Positions 16,870-26,087 of a stretch of DNA of 57,092 nucleotides are shown here, piece by piece. Location: assembly GCA_016234555.1 (NCBI GenBank), contig JACRBJ010000020.1:1-57092 (forward strand), given 5' to 3'. The position numbers and the translations under genes were made by a program. Position 1 is the first letter of the stretch. Every line of letters starts with the position of its first letter. The DNA comes from Chloroflexota bacterium (GTDB taxonomy: Bacteria; Chloroflexota; Anaerolineae; Anaerolineales; Villigracilaceae). The notes beneath the pieces were generated by a model that was given only the letters and a program-made list of their open reading frames with translations, was not told where the DNA came from and ran no database searches.

Positions 16870-19056
16870 CTATTTATCTGGCGGGGGGACGACTTTTTGA
16901 GGAACGACCTCAATGCGGTTCACGCCCAGCGCGCGTTTTAGTTCCTCGACCGCGGTCTTGATCATTTCCTGCGGGTCGGTGGTGCTGCGAATTTTGGTGG
17001 TAATGTCCGATACGAGGTGTTCACGTTCAGCGCGGCGGGTTGTTTCCTCGAAGAGACGGGCGTTATCCAGGGCAAGCCCGAGCCGTTCCGTGATTGCATT
17101 TACGATGTTGACCTCATCCGCGCTCCAGTTCCTGTCGCCGGTATTGGGGCGGATGTTGATGGTGCCGATGACCTGGTCGCGCAGTTTGATTGGCACAGCC
17201 AGCGCGCCTTCCTTCACGACGGCGGCATCGATTGTTTTTCCGGGCTGCCTGTTGGTAAGCAGTTGACCACCAGCGAGAGATTGATAATACCCCAGGACCT
17301 CCGCTGTCGATTTCTTTTGCCATGCATCAGCAAGGTACTCGCGGGAGAGGGAACGCGCCTCCTCGAGGGCATCCTGCGCCTCCGCGATCAGGCGGACATT
17401 ATCGATGGCGATGGCGATTTGGTCCGCCAGCAGGCTGAGGGTGGAGACATCGGCGTCTGTGAATGCGTTTGGAACGGTGCTTTGCACGTCGAGGGCACCG
17501 ATGATCGTTCCGCGCGCAATTAACGGGAGCGCCATTTCGGAATGTGTGTCTGGCAGGTCGGGGTTGTTGAAGAAGACCGCGTCTGCGCCGGTATCCAGCG
17601 CGACACGGGGATTTCCGGTGTCGGTCACGTACCCAACGATGCCGGTCTGTCCGACCTCGAGTTTGTGCTGCCTTGCCAGCATTCTTTGTCCGCCGGGGCT
17701 ATTTGCCGCCCGCAGGATGGCATATTTCCTGCTGTCGTTGAGGAGGAAGATGCCGACGTGGTAGAACCCAAATCTCTCGCTCACGGTGCGGGTGATGAGC
17801 GGCAATAGAAGCTCCAGTTCCTTTTCAGTTGAAAGATACTGCCCGATTTCGGCAATCGTTTGCAGGTCGCTGGCGCGTTTTTTGCTTTCCTGTGAGGTCT
17901 GTTCGAGTTCCGCGCTGTGACGTTCCAACTCCGAAGTGCGCTGAGCCACCCGTTCTTCCAGCCCTGTCACTAGGTTTTGCAGTTGCTCCGCCATGCTGTT
18001 GAAAGAGGAGGTTAACAGCCCCACCTCGTTCTGTGACGGAGTGATCACGCGCTGCGAGTAATCTCCCTGCGCCATTTTGTCGGCTGCCTTTTGGAGTTGA
18101 CGGATGGGTCTTGAAATTTCATAGGTGGCAAAGAATGCCAGGATGATGTTGCCGATGATGGCAAAGAAGGCAAACACGGCGCGTTGATTGGAAATCAACC
18201 CGCCCTTGGCGGCCGCTAGTTCGCCCATATTGACGGCAAGACCGATGACGGCGCGGGTGTCGGCGCCAATGGTGAGCGGAGCATGTCCAAATATGTGTGG
18301 CTCATCCGAGGGACTTGCAATCAACTCATTCCCGATGACTGTCCGACCATTCAGCGCTTCGCCAATGGAATTCGCTTCCAGAAGGATGGGTAAATAGGCT
18401 TCCAGTTCCTCAGCGGTTTCGAACTCGTTGGCGGTCATGGCTCCGTTGACGATCAGGACAATGTCGAGATTGTGCCCGGAAAAACTGTTGACCCTCAGGA
18501 GCATCTCGTCGTCAATGGCGCGCCCTCCCACCACTGCACCGATAACTGTGCCCGACTCGTCGGAAATGGGAACGGCGGCGGTGATGGCGATTTCTCCTTC
18601 TCCAGCCTCCATGACGATGCCGGTGGCGTCAAAGCCCAGTAAAGCCAGTTTGATAAGGCGTTCTTCGTCCGCCGAGTTTTCAGCATTGGTATCGAATAAA
18701 CGCTTGCCGTCGGTGTTTACAACATCGGTATCGTCGAAATCGAGGCGGGCGGCTTCGATCAGAATCTCAGATTGAACGGGACGAACATCCCCGCCTTTCA
18801 GGGCTTCAAACAGCTTGGGATTCCTTGAGAGCGCCGCCACGTTGTTGAGGATTTCGGTTTCGATTTCTTCGAAACGCAATTGAACCGTCTCGGCTGCCTG
18901 ACCGACGTTCTGGCGACCCGCCTGAAGCATGAAACTGTCCATGCTGTCGTTGGTGGCAAGGACCATGCCCATCAGCAGGAGACTGAAGATTGCGAAAGCC
19001 AGGATGTTCAGCCTCGCGCCCAGGGTTAGTTTCTTGATGAATTCTAAAAACCGCAT
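16870..19056 (-). CDS. Membrane sensor 1: Cache-type domain, HAMP, GAF cassette, no output domain
   Basis: 728 aa. TM1 (about 15-34), an extracytoplasmic Cache/CHASE4-like domain (35-290; DVVNTDGKRLFDT, AITAAVPISDESG), TM2 (292-313), HAMP (313-368), coiled coil, a full GAF (405-560; FYHVGIFLLND, LPDTHSEMALPL, IGALDVQST), then the cassette shared by all twelve sensors: a shortened second GAF (VPIKLRDQVIGTINI...LALDNARLFEE) and the tail RRAEREHLVSDITTKI...TAVEELKRALGVNRIEV. It ends there, without kinase, GGDEF, EAL or MCP domain. AAGGAG precedes ATG 19056. It is the sensor closest to ParA and the hybrid kinase (23 bp from ParA). Confidence 0.92.
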   Translation of the reverse strand: MRFLEFIKKLTLGARLNILAFAIFSLLLMGMVLATNDSMDSFMLQAGRQNVGQAAETVQLRFEEIETEILNNVAALSRNPKLFEALKGGDVRPVQSEILIEAARLDFDDTDVVNTDGKRLFDTNAENSADEERLIKLALLGFDATGIVMEAGEGEIAITAAVPISDESGTVIGAVVGGRAIDDEMLLRVNSFSGHNLDIVLIVNGAMTANEFETAEELEAYLPILLEANSIGEALNGRTVIGNELIASPSDEPHIFGHAPLTIGADTRAVIGLAVNMGELAAAKGGLISNQRAVFAFFAIIGNIILAFFATYEISRPIRQLQKAADKMAQGDYSQRVITPSQNEVGLLTSSFNSMAEQLQNLVTGLEERVAQRTSELERHSAELEQTSQESKKRASDLQTIAEIGQYLSTEKELELLLPLITRTVSERFGFYHVGIFLLNDSRKYAILRAANSPGGQRMLARQHKLEVGQTGIVGYVTDTGNPRVALDTGADAVFFNNPDLPDTHSEMALPLIARGTIIGALDVQSTVPNAFTDADVSTLSLLADQIAIAIDNVRLIAEAQDALEEARSLSREYLADAWQKKSTAEVLGYYQSLAGGQLLTNRQPGKTIDAAVVKEGALAVPIKLRDQVIGTINIRPNTGDRNWSADEVNIVNAITERLGLALDNARLFEETTRRAEREHLVSDITTKIRSTTDPQEMIKTAVEELKRALGVNRIEVVPQKVVPPPDK

Positions 19057-19080
19057 CTCAATCTGCTCCTTGCAACCATT

Positions 19081-19095
19081 TGAGACCAGGTCTCA
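19081..19095. promoter_or_regulatory. 15-bp perfect palindrome between two array genes
   Basis: TGAGACC-A-GGTCTCA lies in a 69-bp gap between the PstS-like lipoprotein gene and sensor 1, one of the longer gaps in the operon. It could be an operator or a short RNA stem; no terminator T-tract follows. Confidence 0.45.
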
Positions 19096-19125
19096 CACCG
19101 TCTGGCTGCAAACGATAAGAGTCCG

Positions 19126-19962
19126 TTATTTCGACGGGACAAATCCAAGCGCATTCAACGCGGCCTGCCCATTTGCGGAGGAAAGCCAGTCTGTCAACGG
19201 CTGGATATCGCCTTCGCGTTGGGATAAATACCCAATCCCCGCCGAATCGAGGATGGGATAGGCAGCTTCGTCAGGTCTGACTCCGTCAATGGCGACAGCA
19301 TTTACATTTGATTGAAGCGCCAGTACGGAGGGCCAGCCCGCGATTCCGATCGAGCCCGGGGTGCCCTCCACTGAAATGACCATCTCGTCCTGGCTGAAGA
19401 GCGTTTTGGCGGTTTCTGCAAACGGGTTTTCACCCAGGATGGCTTTTCGCAATCCCTTTGTGCTGGAATCATCTTCGTCGCGCACATAGAGGACAATTTG
19501 CAAGTTGGGTCCGCCCACTTCAGACCAGTTGGTGATTTTGCCCGAGAAGATATCAATCACCTGCTGATGATTCAGGCTGGCGACGCCTGTTACTGTGGGG
19601 TGGACAATGAGCGCCTGCCCAACCAATCCAAGCTCATAGTATTTGATGTTTTGGGCGGTTTCCTCGTCTTTGGGTTTGCGTGCCATTGCCGCCACATCCA
19701 GCAGTCCTTCAAGGATGCCTTTCACGCCGTTGCCGGTGCTTTTGCCGGGCAATACTTCCAGTTTGTAACCGGGCACAGCCCCTTCAAATGCAGGGGCAAG
19801 CGTCCCAAGCACGATTGTGATAGTCCCGGAGCCGGATGCTTTCAAAATGACCACGGGTGCGGGAGTGGGGGTGGGCGGCTGTGTGGACATACTGGAACAC
19901 GCCGTCAGCAGCAACGCGACGATCAACAATAAAAATATGGGATAAAGATATCGATCCTTCAT
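19126..19962 (-). CDS. PstS-like solute-binding lipoprotein, orphan
   Basis: 278 aa. Signal peptide with a lipobox (LLLTACSS; Cys about 22), then a Thr/Pro-rich linker and a phosphate-binding-protein-like fold (KASGSGTITIVLGTLAPAF, GKITNWSEVGGPNLQIVLYVRDEDDSSTKGLRKAIL, GTPGSIGIAGWPSVLA). No ABC permease or ATPase gene is present, so uptake is not its evident role. The first four bases overlap the end of sensor 2 (ATGA), so the two are translationally coupled. A lipoprotein made in step with a membrane sensor could present its ligand (phosphate or another oxyanion) to that sensor. The fold is well supported; the sensory role is inference. Confidence 0.88.
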   Translation of the reverse strand: MKDRYLYPIFLLLIVALLLTACSSMSTQPPTPTPAPVVILKASGSGTITIVLGTLAPAFEGAVPGYKLEVLPGKSTGNGVKGILEGLLDVAAMARKPKDEETAQNIKYYELGLVGQALIVHPTVTGVASLNHQQVIDIFSGKITNWSEVGGPNLQIVLYVRDEDDSSTKGLRKAILGENPFAETAKTLFSQDEMVISVEGTPGSIGIAGWPSVLALQSNVNAVAIDGVRPDEAAYPILDSAGIGYLSQREGDIQPLTDWLSSANGQAALNALGFVPSK

Positions 19963-22283
19963 TCAGTTTCCTTGTTCTCGCCGGTGGTTTGCAGGTCGAT
20001 GAAAACATCGGCGTCATTTAGCAACTGGCTCAACTCGACTGCGGCGGTGCGTAGAATGCTTTCCGTGCGGAAGGATGCGCCGATCTTGGATGCAACCTCC
20101 GAGACAATTCGTTCGCGTTCCGCGCGGCGGGTGGTTTCATCGAAGAGACGGGCATTTTCGGCGGAGATGGCGACGCGTTCAGCCACAGCCTTGATCAAAT
20201 CCATTTGGTCTGTTCCAACCTGTTCGTTCTTTGGAACATGCACAATGAGTTCACCGATTTTCTCGCCGCGCAGGGCGATGGGAACGCGGACCTCCCGCTT
20301 GTTTTCCATTTCCCCGCCCGCGGCGGGTTCCGCTTCCTCATCCAGCGGGACGACGCCCGCAATCGAATAGCGGTATCCGCTTATCTTTTCCTCCCTGGGA
20401 AGCCTGCTCCAGGTCTCACGTGAATATTGGCGCTGGGCAACGTCTGCTTCGGCAAGGGATCTTTCGATCTCGTTGAAGAGGCGGGCGTTTTCGATGGCAA
20501 TGCTCACCTGGTCCGCCAGGGTTGTCAACGCTTCGATATCTTCCTCCGAGAAGGCGTTGACTTCCGTGCTTTGAATATCGAGGGCGCCGATCACCCGCCC
20601 TTCCACTTTGAGGGGTAGAGCCATTTCGGAACGTGTTTGGGGCAGGTCCGGATTGTTAAAGTAAACGGCATCCTTTCCCGTATCCGAAGCGATGCGCGGA
20701 ATGCCTGTCGCCGTCACATTTCCCACAATACCAGTCTGTCCAACCTCGAGGCTGTGTCGGCGTTGAAGCATTTTTTGTCCGCCTGAACTGTTGGCGGCGA
20801 GCAGGACGGCGAATTTTCCGCTGTCGTCGAGAAGGAAAATACCGACGTGGTAGAACCCAAACTCTTCGCTGACGGTGCGCGTGATCAATGGCAGAAGCTT
20901 GCTCACTTCTTTTTCCGTCAAAATGTAGTGGGCGATCTCCGCAATGGTCTGCAATTGCTGGGCGCGCTTGTTGCTTTGCTGGCTTGCGAGTTCGATCTGT
21001 GCCGCCTGTTCCCTCAACTTTTCGGCGCGGTTTTCCAGGTTTTGAAGCGCGCTCTTCAGTTGGACAGTCATGTCGTTGATGGCTTCCGTCAGATCGCCGA
21101 CTTCATCCGCCGATTTCACTTCGGCGTACATGCGGAAGTTTCCCTCCGCAATTTCCTGCGCAATCCTTGTCAGCAGGATGAGCGGACGGGTGAGTTGTTG
21201 TGAGAAGGCGATAGCCAGCAGGCTGGAAAGGGCAAGCGAGACAAGCACCGTAAACATCGATGATGTGAAAGTCCGGGTGCTGTTTGTACGCGCCGCTTCG
21301 ATGCTTTCGACAGCGAGCTGTTCTCCCAGGCTTTTGATGCCTGCGGTCAACTCTTCAACCGTACCGGAGGCAATTAACAGCTCCTTATTGTAGGCGGCGA
21401 TTTCCTGATCCAGTTGCACCAAGGCTTCGATGGCAGCCAGGTATTCATCTGTCTGCGCAAGCAGTTCGGTTTTTTCGACGGGCGTAAGCTGACTATTTAT
21501 TTCGATCTGGGTTTTTAACTGCGGGATTAATGTGTGGATTGTATTAATGTAATTCGGGTCTGTTGATAGGATATAGTCCTTTTCACTAAGGCGAATTCGG
21601 AAAAACGTGGCTTGTAATTTCTCCAAGCCTGTTTCCGCGCTGGAGGGCCCGCTGAATTTCGCCTCCATATTCCTGGCTGCGAGTCGGAATCTGCTTTCCA
21701 GATCCGTGCTTTCATCGTCAAAGCCCTTCTTCTGGTATGCTTCCACGAGGGCTTTGAAACTTTTTTCATACGTGTCCACGTTTTGGCGCAGGGTGGCAAT
21801 GTTAGCCTGATATTCCACCTGGGTAACGCCACTCGCAGAGGTGGTGGTCATCTCGGTTCCGAGAGTCGCCAGCAGGTCGAGTTGTGTGCGCATGTTGGCG
21901 ATGTTTTGCGTATATGGCTCCACGTAGTTTTGCCTTGCAGCGAAAAAACCTTCCTTGCGCCAGTTCAGGAGAAAGTTTTTCTCGTTGGAACGCGCTTGCA
22001 GGAGGTTGGTTTCCAACCGTTCAGACAGGTTGCGGATTTCAATGCCTTCAGCCAGAGCCTCTTCGTAGATGGCTTGAGTTCTGTTCAAGCCGCTCAAGGT
22101 AATTGCGGCAACAGTTACAATAAAAATGGACAAGACGCCAAACGCCAGCAGGAACTTGCGCGCCAGGCGCAGGTTCCCCCAAAAACCGAAGTGCCTGTTT
22201 TGCCGCATTCCGCGGTCAAGCATCCGGCTTTCGCGGTCTTGTTTCCTGGCATCTATACGTTCCGGGGATAATCCATCATTCAT
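19959..22283 (-). CDS. Membrane sensor 2: helical periplasmic domain, HAMP, GAF cassette
   Basis: 774 aa. TM1 (about 42-64), a long all-helical extracytoplasmic region (65-335) resembling helical bimodular sensor domains (NLSERLETNLLQARSNEKNF, SEKDYILSTDPNYINTI), TM2, HAMP (about 365-420), coiled coil, GAF (450-600; FYHVGIFLLDDSGKF, LPQTRSEMALPL), shortened second GAF (VPIALRGEKIGELIV, SAENARLFDE) and the shared tail (RRAERERIVSEVASKI...TAAVELSQLL). No output domain follows. Helical bimodular domains bind small organic acids or amines in known receptors; the ligand here is unknown. It starts 8 bp after sensor 3 and overlaps the PstS-like gene by 4 bp. Confidence 0.92.
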   Translation of the reverse strand: MNDGLSPERIDARKQDRESRMLDRGMRQNRHFGFWGNLRLARKFLLAFGVLSIFIVTVAAITLSGLNRTQAIYEEALAEGIEIRNLSERLETNLLQARSNEKNFLLNWRKEGFFAARQNYVEPYTQNIANMRTQLDLLATLGTEMTTTSASGVTQVEYQANIATLRQNVDTYEKSFKALVEAYQKKGFDDESTDLESRFRLAARNMEAKFSGPSSAETGLEKLQATFFRIRLSEKDYILSTDPNYINTIHTLIPQLKTQIEINSQLTPVEKTELLAQTDEYLAAIEALVQLDQEIAAYNKELLIASGTVEELTAGIKSLGEQLAVESIEAARTNSTRTFTSSMFTVLVSLALSSLLAIAFSQQLTRPLILLTRIAQEIAEGNFRMYAEVKSADEVGDLTEAINDMTVQLKSALQNLENRAEKLREQAAQIELASQQSNKRAQQLQTIAEIAHYILTEKEVSKLLPLITRTVSEEFGFYHVGIFLLDDSGKFAVLLAANSSGGQKMLQRRHSLEVGQTGIVGNVTATGIPRIASDTGKDAVYFNNPDLPQTRSEMALPLKVEGRVIGALDIQSTEVNAFSEEDIEALTTLADQVSIAIENARLFNEIERSLAEADVAQRQYSRETWSRLPREEKISGYRYSIAGVVPLDEEAEPAAGGEMENKREVRVPIALRGEKIGELIVHVPKNEQVGTDQMDLIKAVAERVAISAENARLFDETTRRAERERIVSEVASKIGASFRTESILRTAAVELSQLLNDADVFIDLQTTGENKETE

Positions 22284-22291
22284 ATCATTCT

Positions 22292-25087
22292 CTACTTGTC
22301 GTCACTCTTAAATTGGATCATAACTTCCGAGCCGGGCATCGCACGCCCCAGTTCCTCTACGGCTGTTTGCAGGACATTCTTCAAGTTAATGGATGCGCCA
22401 ATCTTGCCGGTGACTTCGCTGATTTGCTGTTCCTTGAGCGCCTGTCGCTGGGATTCCTGGATCAGGCGGGCATTTTCAAGCGCAATGGAAAGACGCTCGG
22501 AAATCCTCTCGGCGAGGTTTGTTTCGTCGGTCGTCCATTGGCGGTTTTTTGCCGGCGCCTTGACGTTAATCGTTCCGATGATTTGCCCGCGCAGTTTTAT
22601 GGGCACCACGATGGATGCCTCCTGCGTAATACCGTCTGCATGAAAGACCAATGCTTCCCCGCGATTCATGGCTTGGCGGATTTCGTCTGTTTCGACAACC
22701 TGTGTCAACTTTTTGCCGCTCGTCAGGCTTTGCTGATAGCCGATGAAGCCCGTTTCGCGGCTGAAGGTCTTCCAGCCTTCCCACAGGTTTTGGCGATTGA
22801 GCGCCTGGGCTTCGCTCAACGCCTGTTGAGTTTGCGTGAACAATCTGGCATTTTCCAGGGCGATTGCGACCTGGTCAGCCAAAATACCGAGCGTATTTGC
22901 ATCGTTTTCAGTAAATGCGCCCGGTTTTTCGCTTTGCACGTCCAGCACGCCCACAATACGGTCGCGCACCTTAAGGGGGAGGGCGATTTCGGAACGCGTA
23001 TTTGGAAGATCGGGGTTGTTGAAGTAGACGGCATCCTGTCCGACATCGAGGGAGATACGAGGGGTGCCGGATTTTGCCACATAGCCCACAATGCCGCTTC
23101 CGCCGACCTCGAGCTTGTGTCCGCGCTTCAACATGTTTTGTCCGCCCACGCTGTTGGAAGCCTGGAGAACAGCGAACTGGTTTGTGCTGTCGACCAGGAA
23201 GATGCCCGTATGATAAAAGCCAAGGCTTTCGCTGACGAGGCGGGTGACCAGCGGCAACAGGGTCTCCAGTTTTTGTTCGGCTGCAATGATCTTCGAAATT
23301 TCGCCGATGGATTGAAGTTCGTTCGCGCGCCGCACACTTTGTTGGCGCGAAAACTCCAGGTCGGCGGTGCGCTCCGCCACACGTTGTTCCAGCCCGGTAA
23401 GTGTCTGGCTCAACTGACCAGCCATGTGGTTGAATGTCCCTGCCAGTGTGCCTATCTCGTCTTTTGTCCTCACTTCAGCCCGCGCATTCAAATCACCCAA
23501 TGCGATTTTTTCAGCGGCTTTTGTGAGAACGCTGAGCGGTGATACGAGGATTTGAGAGGTGATAAAACCGGCGGCGACGCTTAGGAAAACCAGCAACAGG
23601 GAGGTCAGTGTGTTTATTTTGTTCTGGTTCCTGACCGGGGCAAGGTAGACGTCGGTAGGCTGGCTTACCAGCGCCACCCATGGTTGTTTGGTCAGGAACA
23701 CTCCCGTGTTGATCGCCTCGGTATCGAGGGATTGAAAATAGGAGAAAAAGAACTTTTGTTGTTGCAGGTTATCTATGCCGGCGACAGTATTGCCGTCGGT
23801 ATCCCTAAGCGGATTGGACGGCAGCCGCCCATCCGACTGCATGGCAACCAGCTCCATCTCGGTAAAGTCCTTGTATGATTTGAATAGATTATCGCGGTCG
23901 CCGGTATATCCTATCCGCAGGTAGGTGTTCGTGTCGATCAGTGAAATAATGGTGTCTCTATCGTCTGGATTAAGAAGGGATCGGGCGATGGACTGAAAAA
24001 CCTCGGCGTAATATTCAACCCGCAGTACCCCAACAATCTGCCCGTCGAGGTTTTTTATCGGCGCGCTGAAATAAACGCTGGGTTTGTCCCCACGAAACAC
24101 AATATTCGAAACGTAAGGCAGTCCGTCCTTGCTGGGACGGACAAAATAAGGAAACAGGGATTCATCCCGCCCCTTGTTATCTTCAAACGTGTCCAGGACA
24201 TTAATTCCCTTATCGTTCAGGATTGCCATCGAGCGAATGAAAACTGAATTCTTGCGTGTCAGCGACAACAGGGTCTGACTTGCGTTCTTTTCCTCATCCG
24301 CCGACGAGGGGTTTGCCAGATAATTGAGCAGCGACAGTTGTTTCGCATCCACACTGATACTTTCGATCTGGATGGTAATAAAATCATCCACCGTATCCGC
24401 CGCGATGTTTGCCAGAGAGGTCAATTGCGTTTCGCTCTTTTCCTGAAGCGCCTGGGTGGAGAACCAGTTGTTGACGATGCTCAACACGCCGACTGGGACG
24501 ATCGTAATGAGGATAAAAGAAATGATGATTTTTGTCTGAAGGGCATAGGACCCAAAGTTCCTGAGGATAAAGACGGCATATCCCAGGACCATAATGATGG
24601 CAATGACGTTTGTATAAAGCGGATTGGTTGGTATTCCGACATCGGGCAGGAAAAGGTCGGCTGCGACGATGAATGTCGAGGTAACAAAAGCCATGATGAG
24701 GCTGCGCCTCGTCCACATGTTCGGCAGGGATGAAGAGGAAATGGCAGCCACAAGCACCAGGATGATCGCTGCCAGAGCAAGACCCTGCCCCTGCGCCAGG
24801 AATGGAAGGATACACGACACCACCAGAATTGTGACGACCAATATCATAGCCCCCACCGTGGCGCGTCCGCGGATAATTTGCAGGGCGCCAATAAATCCCG
24901 CCAGGGAAACCACGCCTGTGAGCACCACCCCCCACAGACCGTCAAGTCCGTTTTGACGGTAGGCAATGGGACCCAAAAACGCGGTGACGATCGCGAACGC
25001 GATGCCGGTGGTCAGGCTGATGACGAGCGCATTCCTCTTGTGGCGTTCCTCTTCTTGTGCTGGCTGATGGGTGACCGGGTTATTCAT
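22292..25087 (-). CDS. Membrane sensor 3: multi-TM plus dCache, HAMP, GAF cassette
   Basis: 931 aa. About six or seven membrane helices in residues 20-215, then an extracytoplasmic double-Cache domain (about 235-510; NDKGINVLDTFEDN, YFSAPIKNLDGQIVGVLRVEY), another TM, HAMP (535-590, ARAEVRTKDEIGTLAGTFN), GAF (630-780; FYHTGIFLVDSTNQF, LPNTRSEIALPL), shortened GAF (VPIKLRGQIIGTINV, ALENARLIQE) and the tail (KEQQISEVTGKI...TAVEELGRAMPGSEVMIQF). No output domain. It is the only array member combining a polytopic N-terminus with a Cache domain. It follows the NMT1-like binding-protein gene by 26 bp. Confidence 0.92.
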   Translation of the reverse strand: MNNPVTHQPAQEEERHKRNALVISLTTGIAFAIVTAFLGPIAYRQNGLDGLWGVVLTGVVSLAGFIGALQIIRGRATVGAMILVVTILVVSCILPFLAQGQGLALAAIILVLVAAISSSSLPNMWTRRSLIMAFVTSTFIVAADLFLPDVGIPTNPLYTNVIAIIMVLGYAVFILRNFGSYALQTKIIISFILITIVPVGVLSIVNNWFSTQALQEKSETQLTSLANIAADTVDDFITIQIESISVDAKQLSLLNYLANPSSADEEKNASQTLLSLTRKNSVFIRSMAILNDKGINVLDTFEDNKGRDESLFPYFVRPSKDGLPYVSNIVFRGDKPSVYFSAPIKNLDGQIVGVLRVEYYAEVFQSIARSLLNPDDRDTIISLIDTNTYLRIGYTGDRDNLFKSYKDFTEMELVAMQSDGRLPSNPLRDTDGNTVAGIDNLQQQKFFFSYFQSLDTEAINTGVFLTKQPWVALVSQPTDVYLAPVRNQNKINTLTSLLLVFLSVAAGFITSQILVSPLSVLTKAAEKIALGDLNARAEVRTKDEIGTLAGTFNHMAGQLSQTLTGLEQRVAERTADLEFSRQQSVRRANELQSIGEISKIIAAEQKLETLLPLVTRLVSESLGFYHTGIFLVDSTNQFAVLQASNSVGGQNMLKRGHKLEVGGSGIVGYVAKSGTPRISLDVGQDAVYFNNPDLPNTRSEIALPLKVRDRIVGVLDVQSEKPGAFTENDANTLGILADQVAIALENARLFTQTQQALSEAQALNRQNLWEGWKTFSRETGFIGYQQSLTSGKKLTQVVETDEIRQAMNRGEALVFHADGITQEASIVVPIKLRGQIIGTINVKAPAKNRQWTTDETNLAERISERLSIALENARLIQESQRQALKEQQISEVTGKIGASINLKNVLQTAVEELGRAMPGSEVMIQFKSDDK

Positions 25088-25113
25088 AAGGTTCTCTTGA
25101 AGGATTCATTCAT

Positions 25114-26082
25114 CTAAGGCAGGTAGGATGGGTCGAGTAATTCGAGCGGATCGGTCAATTGTGTGATTGTACCGATCGAGATCAGGTAATCTGATGTGAT
25201 GTTTGTGATGGCATAAATGGAATTTGCCTCATTTATATTGAACAGGTTTTTATTGTCCGCGACCGTGTAAAGTCTTTGATTGTCGTCGGGTTGTACATCT
25301 TCCGCACTCACGCCGAGATATTTGGCGGCGATGTCCCGCGTTTCTCCCTGGTGTTGAAGGCGGTACTCCACAGCCTGAAACCAGGCTTTCAGGAAGGCGC
25401 GCACATCATCGGGTCTGCTGTCGACGACTGACTGGCTGAAAACGATCGTATCCGGGAAAAGGCGGGTATATTTAGTTGGGTAAATAACCTTGTTGCCGTC
25501 CACAATTGCCCTCGACAAATGCGGTTCCCATGTGTAAACTGCCTGTACCTCGCCGCTCTTTAATGCGTCCAGGGCGTTTTCCGGGTTTACATTGACGAGG
25601 GTAATGTCGCCAACGCTCACGCCGGCGCTTCGCAGCATTTCTGCGACCATTAATTCATATTGCGTGCCAATCAAAACTCCAACCACTTTCCCTTTCAAAT
25701 CCTGAACCGAATTGATTTCCGGACCGACAACGATTGAATCCGCGCCGCCGTCGTCGTTGAGCGCGACAACCTTCATGGGGGTTGTGTTGTGGATGTTGAT
25801 GACATCCCCCACCGCGATCAGCGCCCCGTCGATTTGTCCTGAGGCAAGGTCCGGATAGATTTCGGGATACACATCGTAATAAACGGGTTCCACATCGACA
25901 CCGTATTTCTCGAAAATCCCTTTTTCCTTTGCCACCAGAAGTGTGTAATCTCCCCACCATTGCGTGAATTCCACGCGGAGGGGCGGGTTGGGATGCTCTG
26001 TTTCCTGGCGCGCTTTGCAGGAGGTTGCAACAGTCATTGTGACGACCACCAGCAGGATGTTGGAGAAAAGTCTGTTTTTCAT
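25114..26082 (-). CDS. NMT1/SsuA-type solute-binding lipoprotein, orphan
   Basis: 322 aa. Hydrophobic signal with lipobox-like VATSCKA (Cys about 22), then the periplasmic binding fold of NMT1/THI5 or SsuA/TauA proteins: FTQWWGDYTLLVAKEKGIFEKYG, DLASGQIDGALIAVGDVI, DLKGKVVGVLIGTQYELM, SGEVQAVYTWEPHL. These usually bind nitrate, sulfonates, taurine or pyrimidines for an ABC transporter, but no permease or ATPase gene is nearby. It lies between sensors 4 and 3, 5 bp after one and 26 bp before the next. A role delivering a ligand to a sensor fits the context; ligand identity is unknown. Confidence 0.88.
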   Translation of the reverse strand: MKNRLFSNILLVVVTMTVATSCKARQETEHPNPPLRVEFTQWWGDYTLLVAKEKGIFEKYGVDVEPVYYDVYPEIYPDLASGQIDGALIAVGDVINIHNTTPMKVVALNDDGGADSIVVGPEINSVQDLKGKVVGVLIGTQYELMVAEMLRSAGVSVGDITLVNVNPENALDALKSGEVQAVYTWEPHLSRAIVDGNKVIYPTKYTRLFPDTIVFSQSVVDSRPDDVRAFLKAWFQAVEYRLQHQGETRDIAAKYLGVSAEDVQPDDNQRLYTVADNKNLFNINEANSIYAITNITSDYLISIGTITQLTDPLELLDPSYLP

Positions 26083-26087
26083 CTGTA

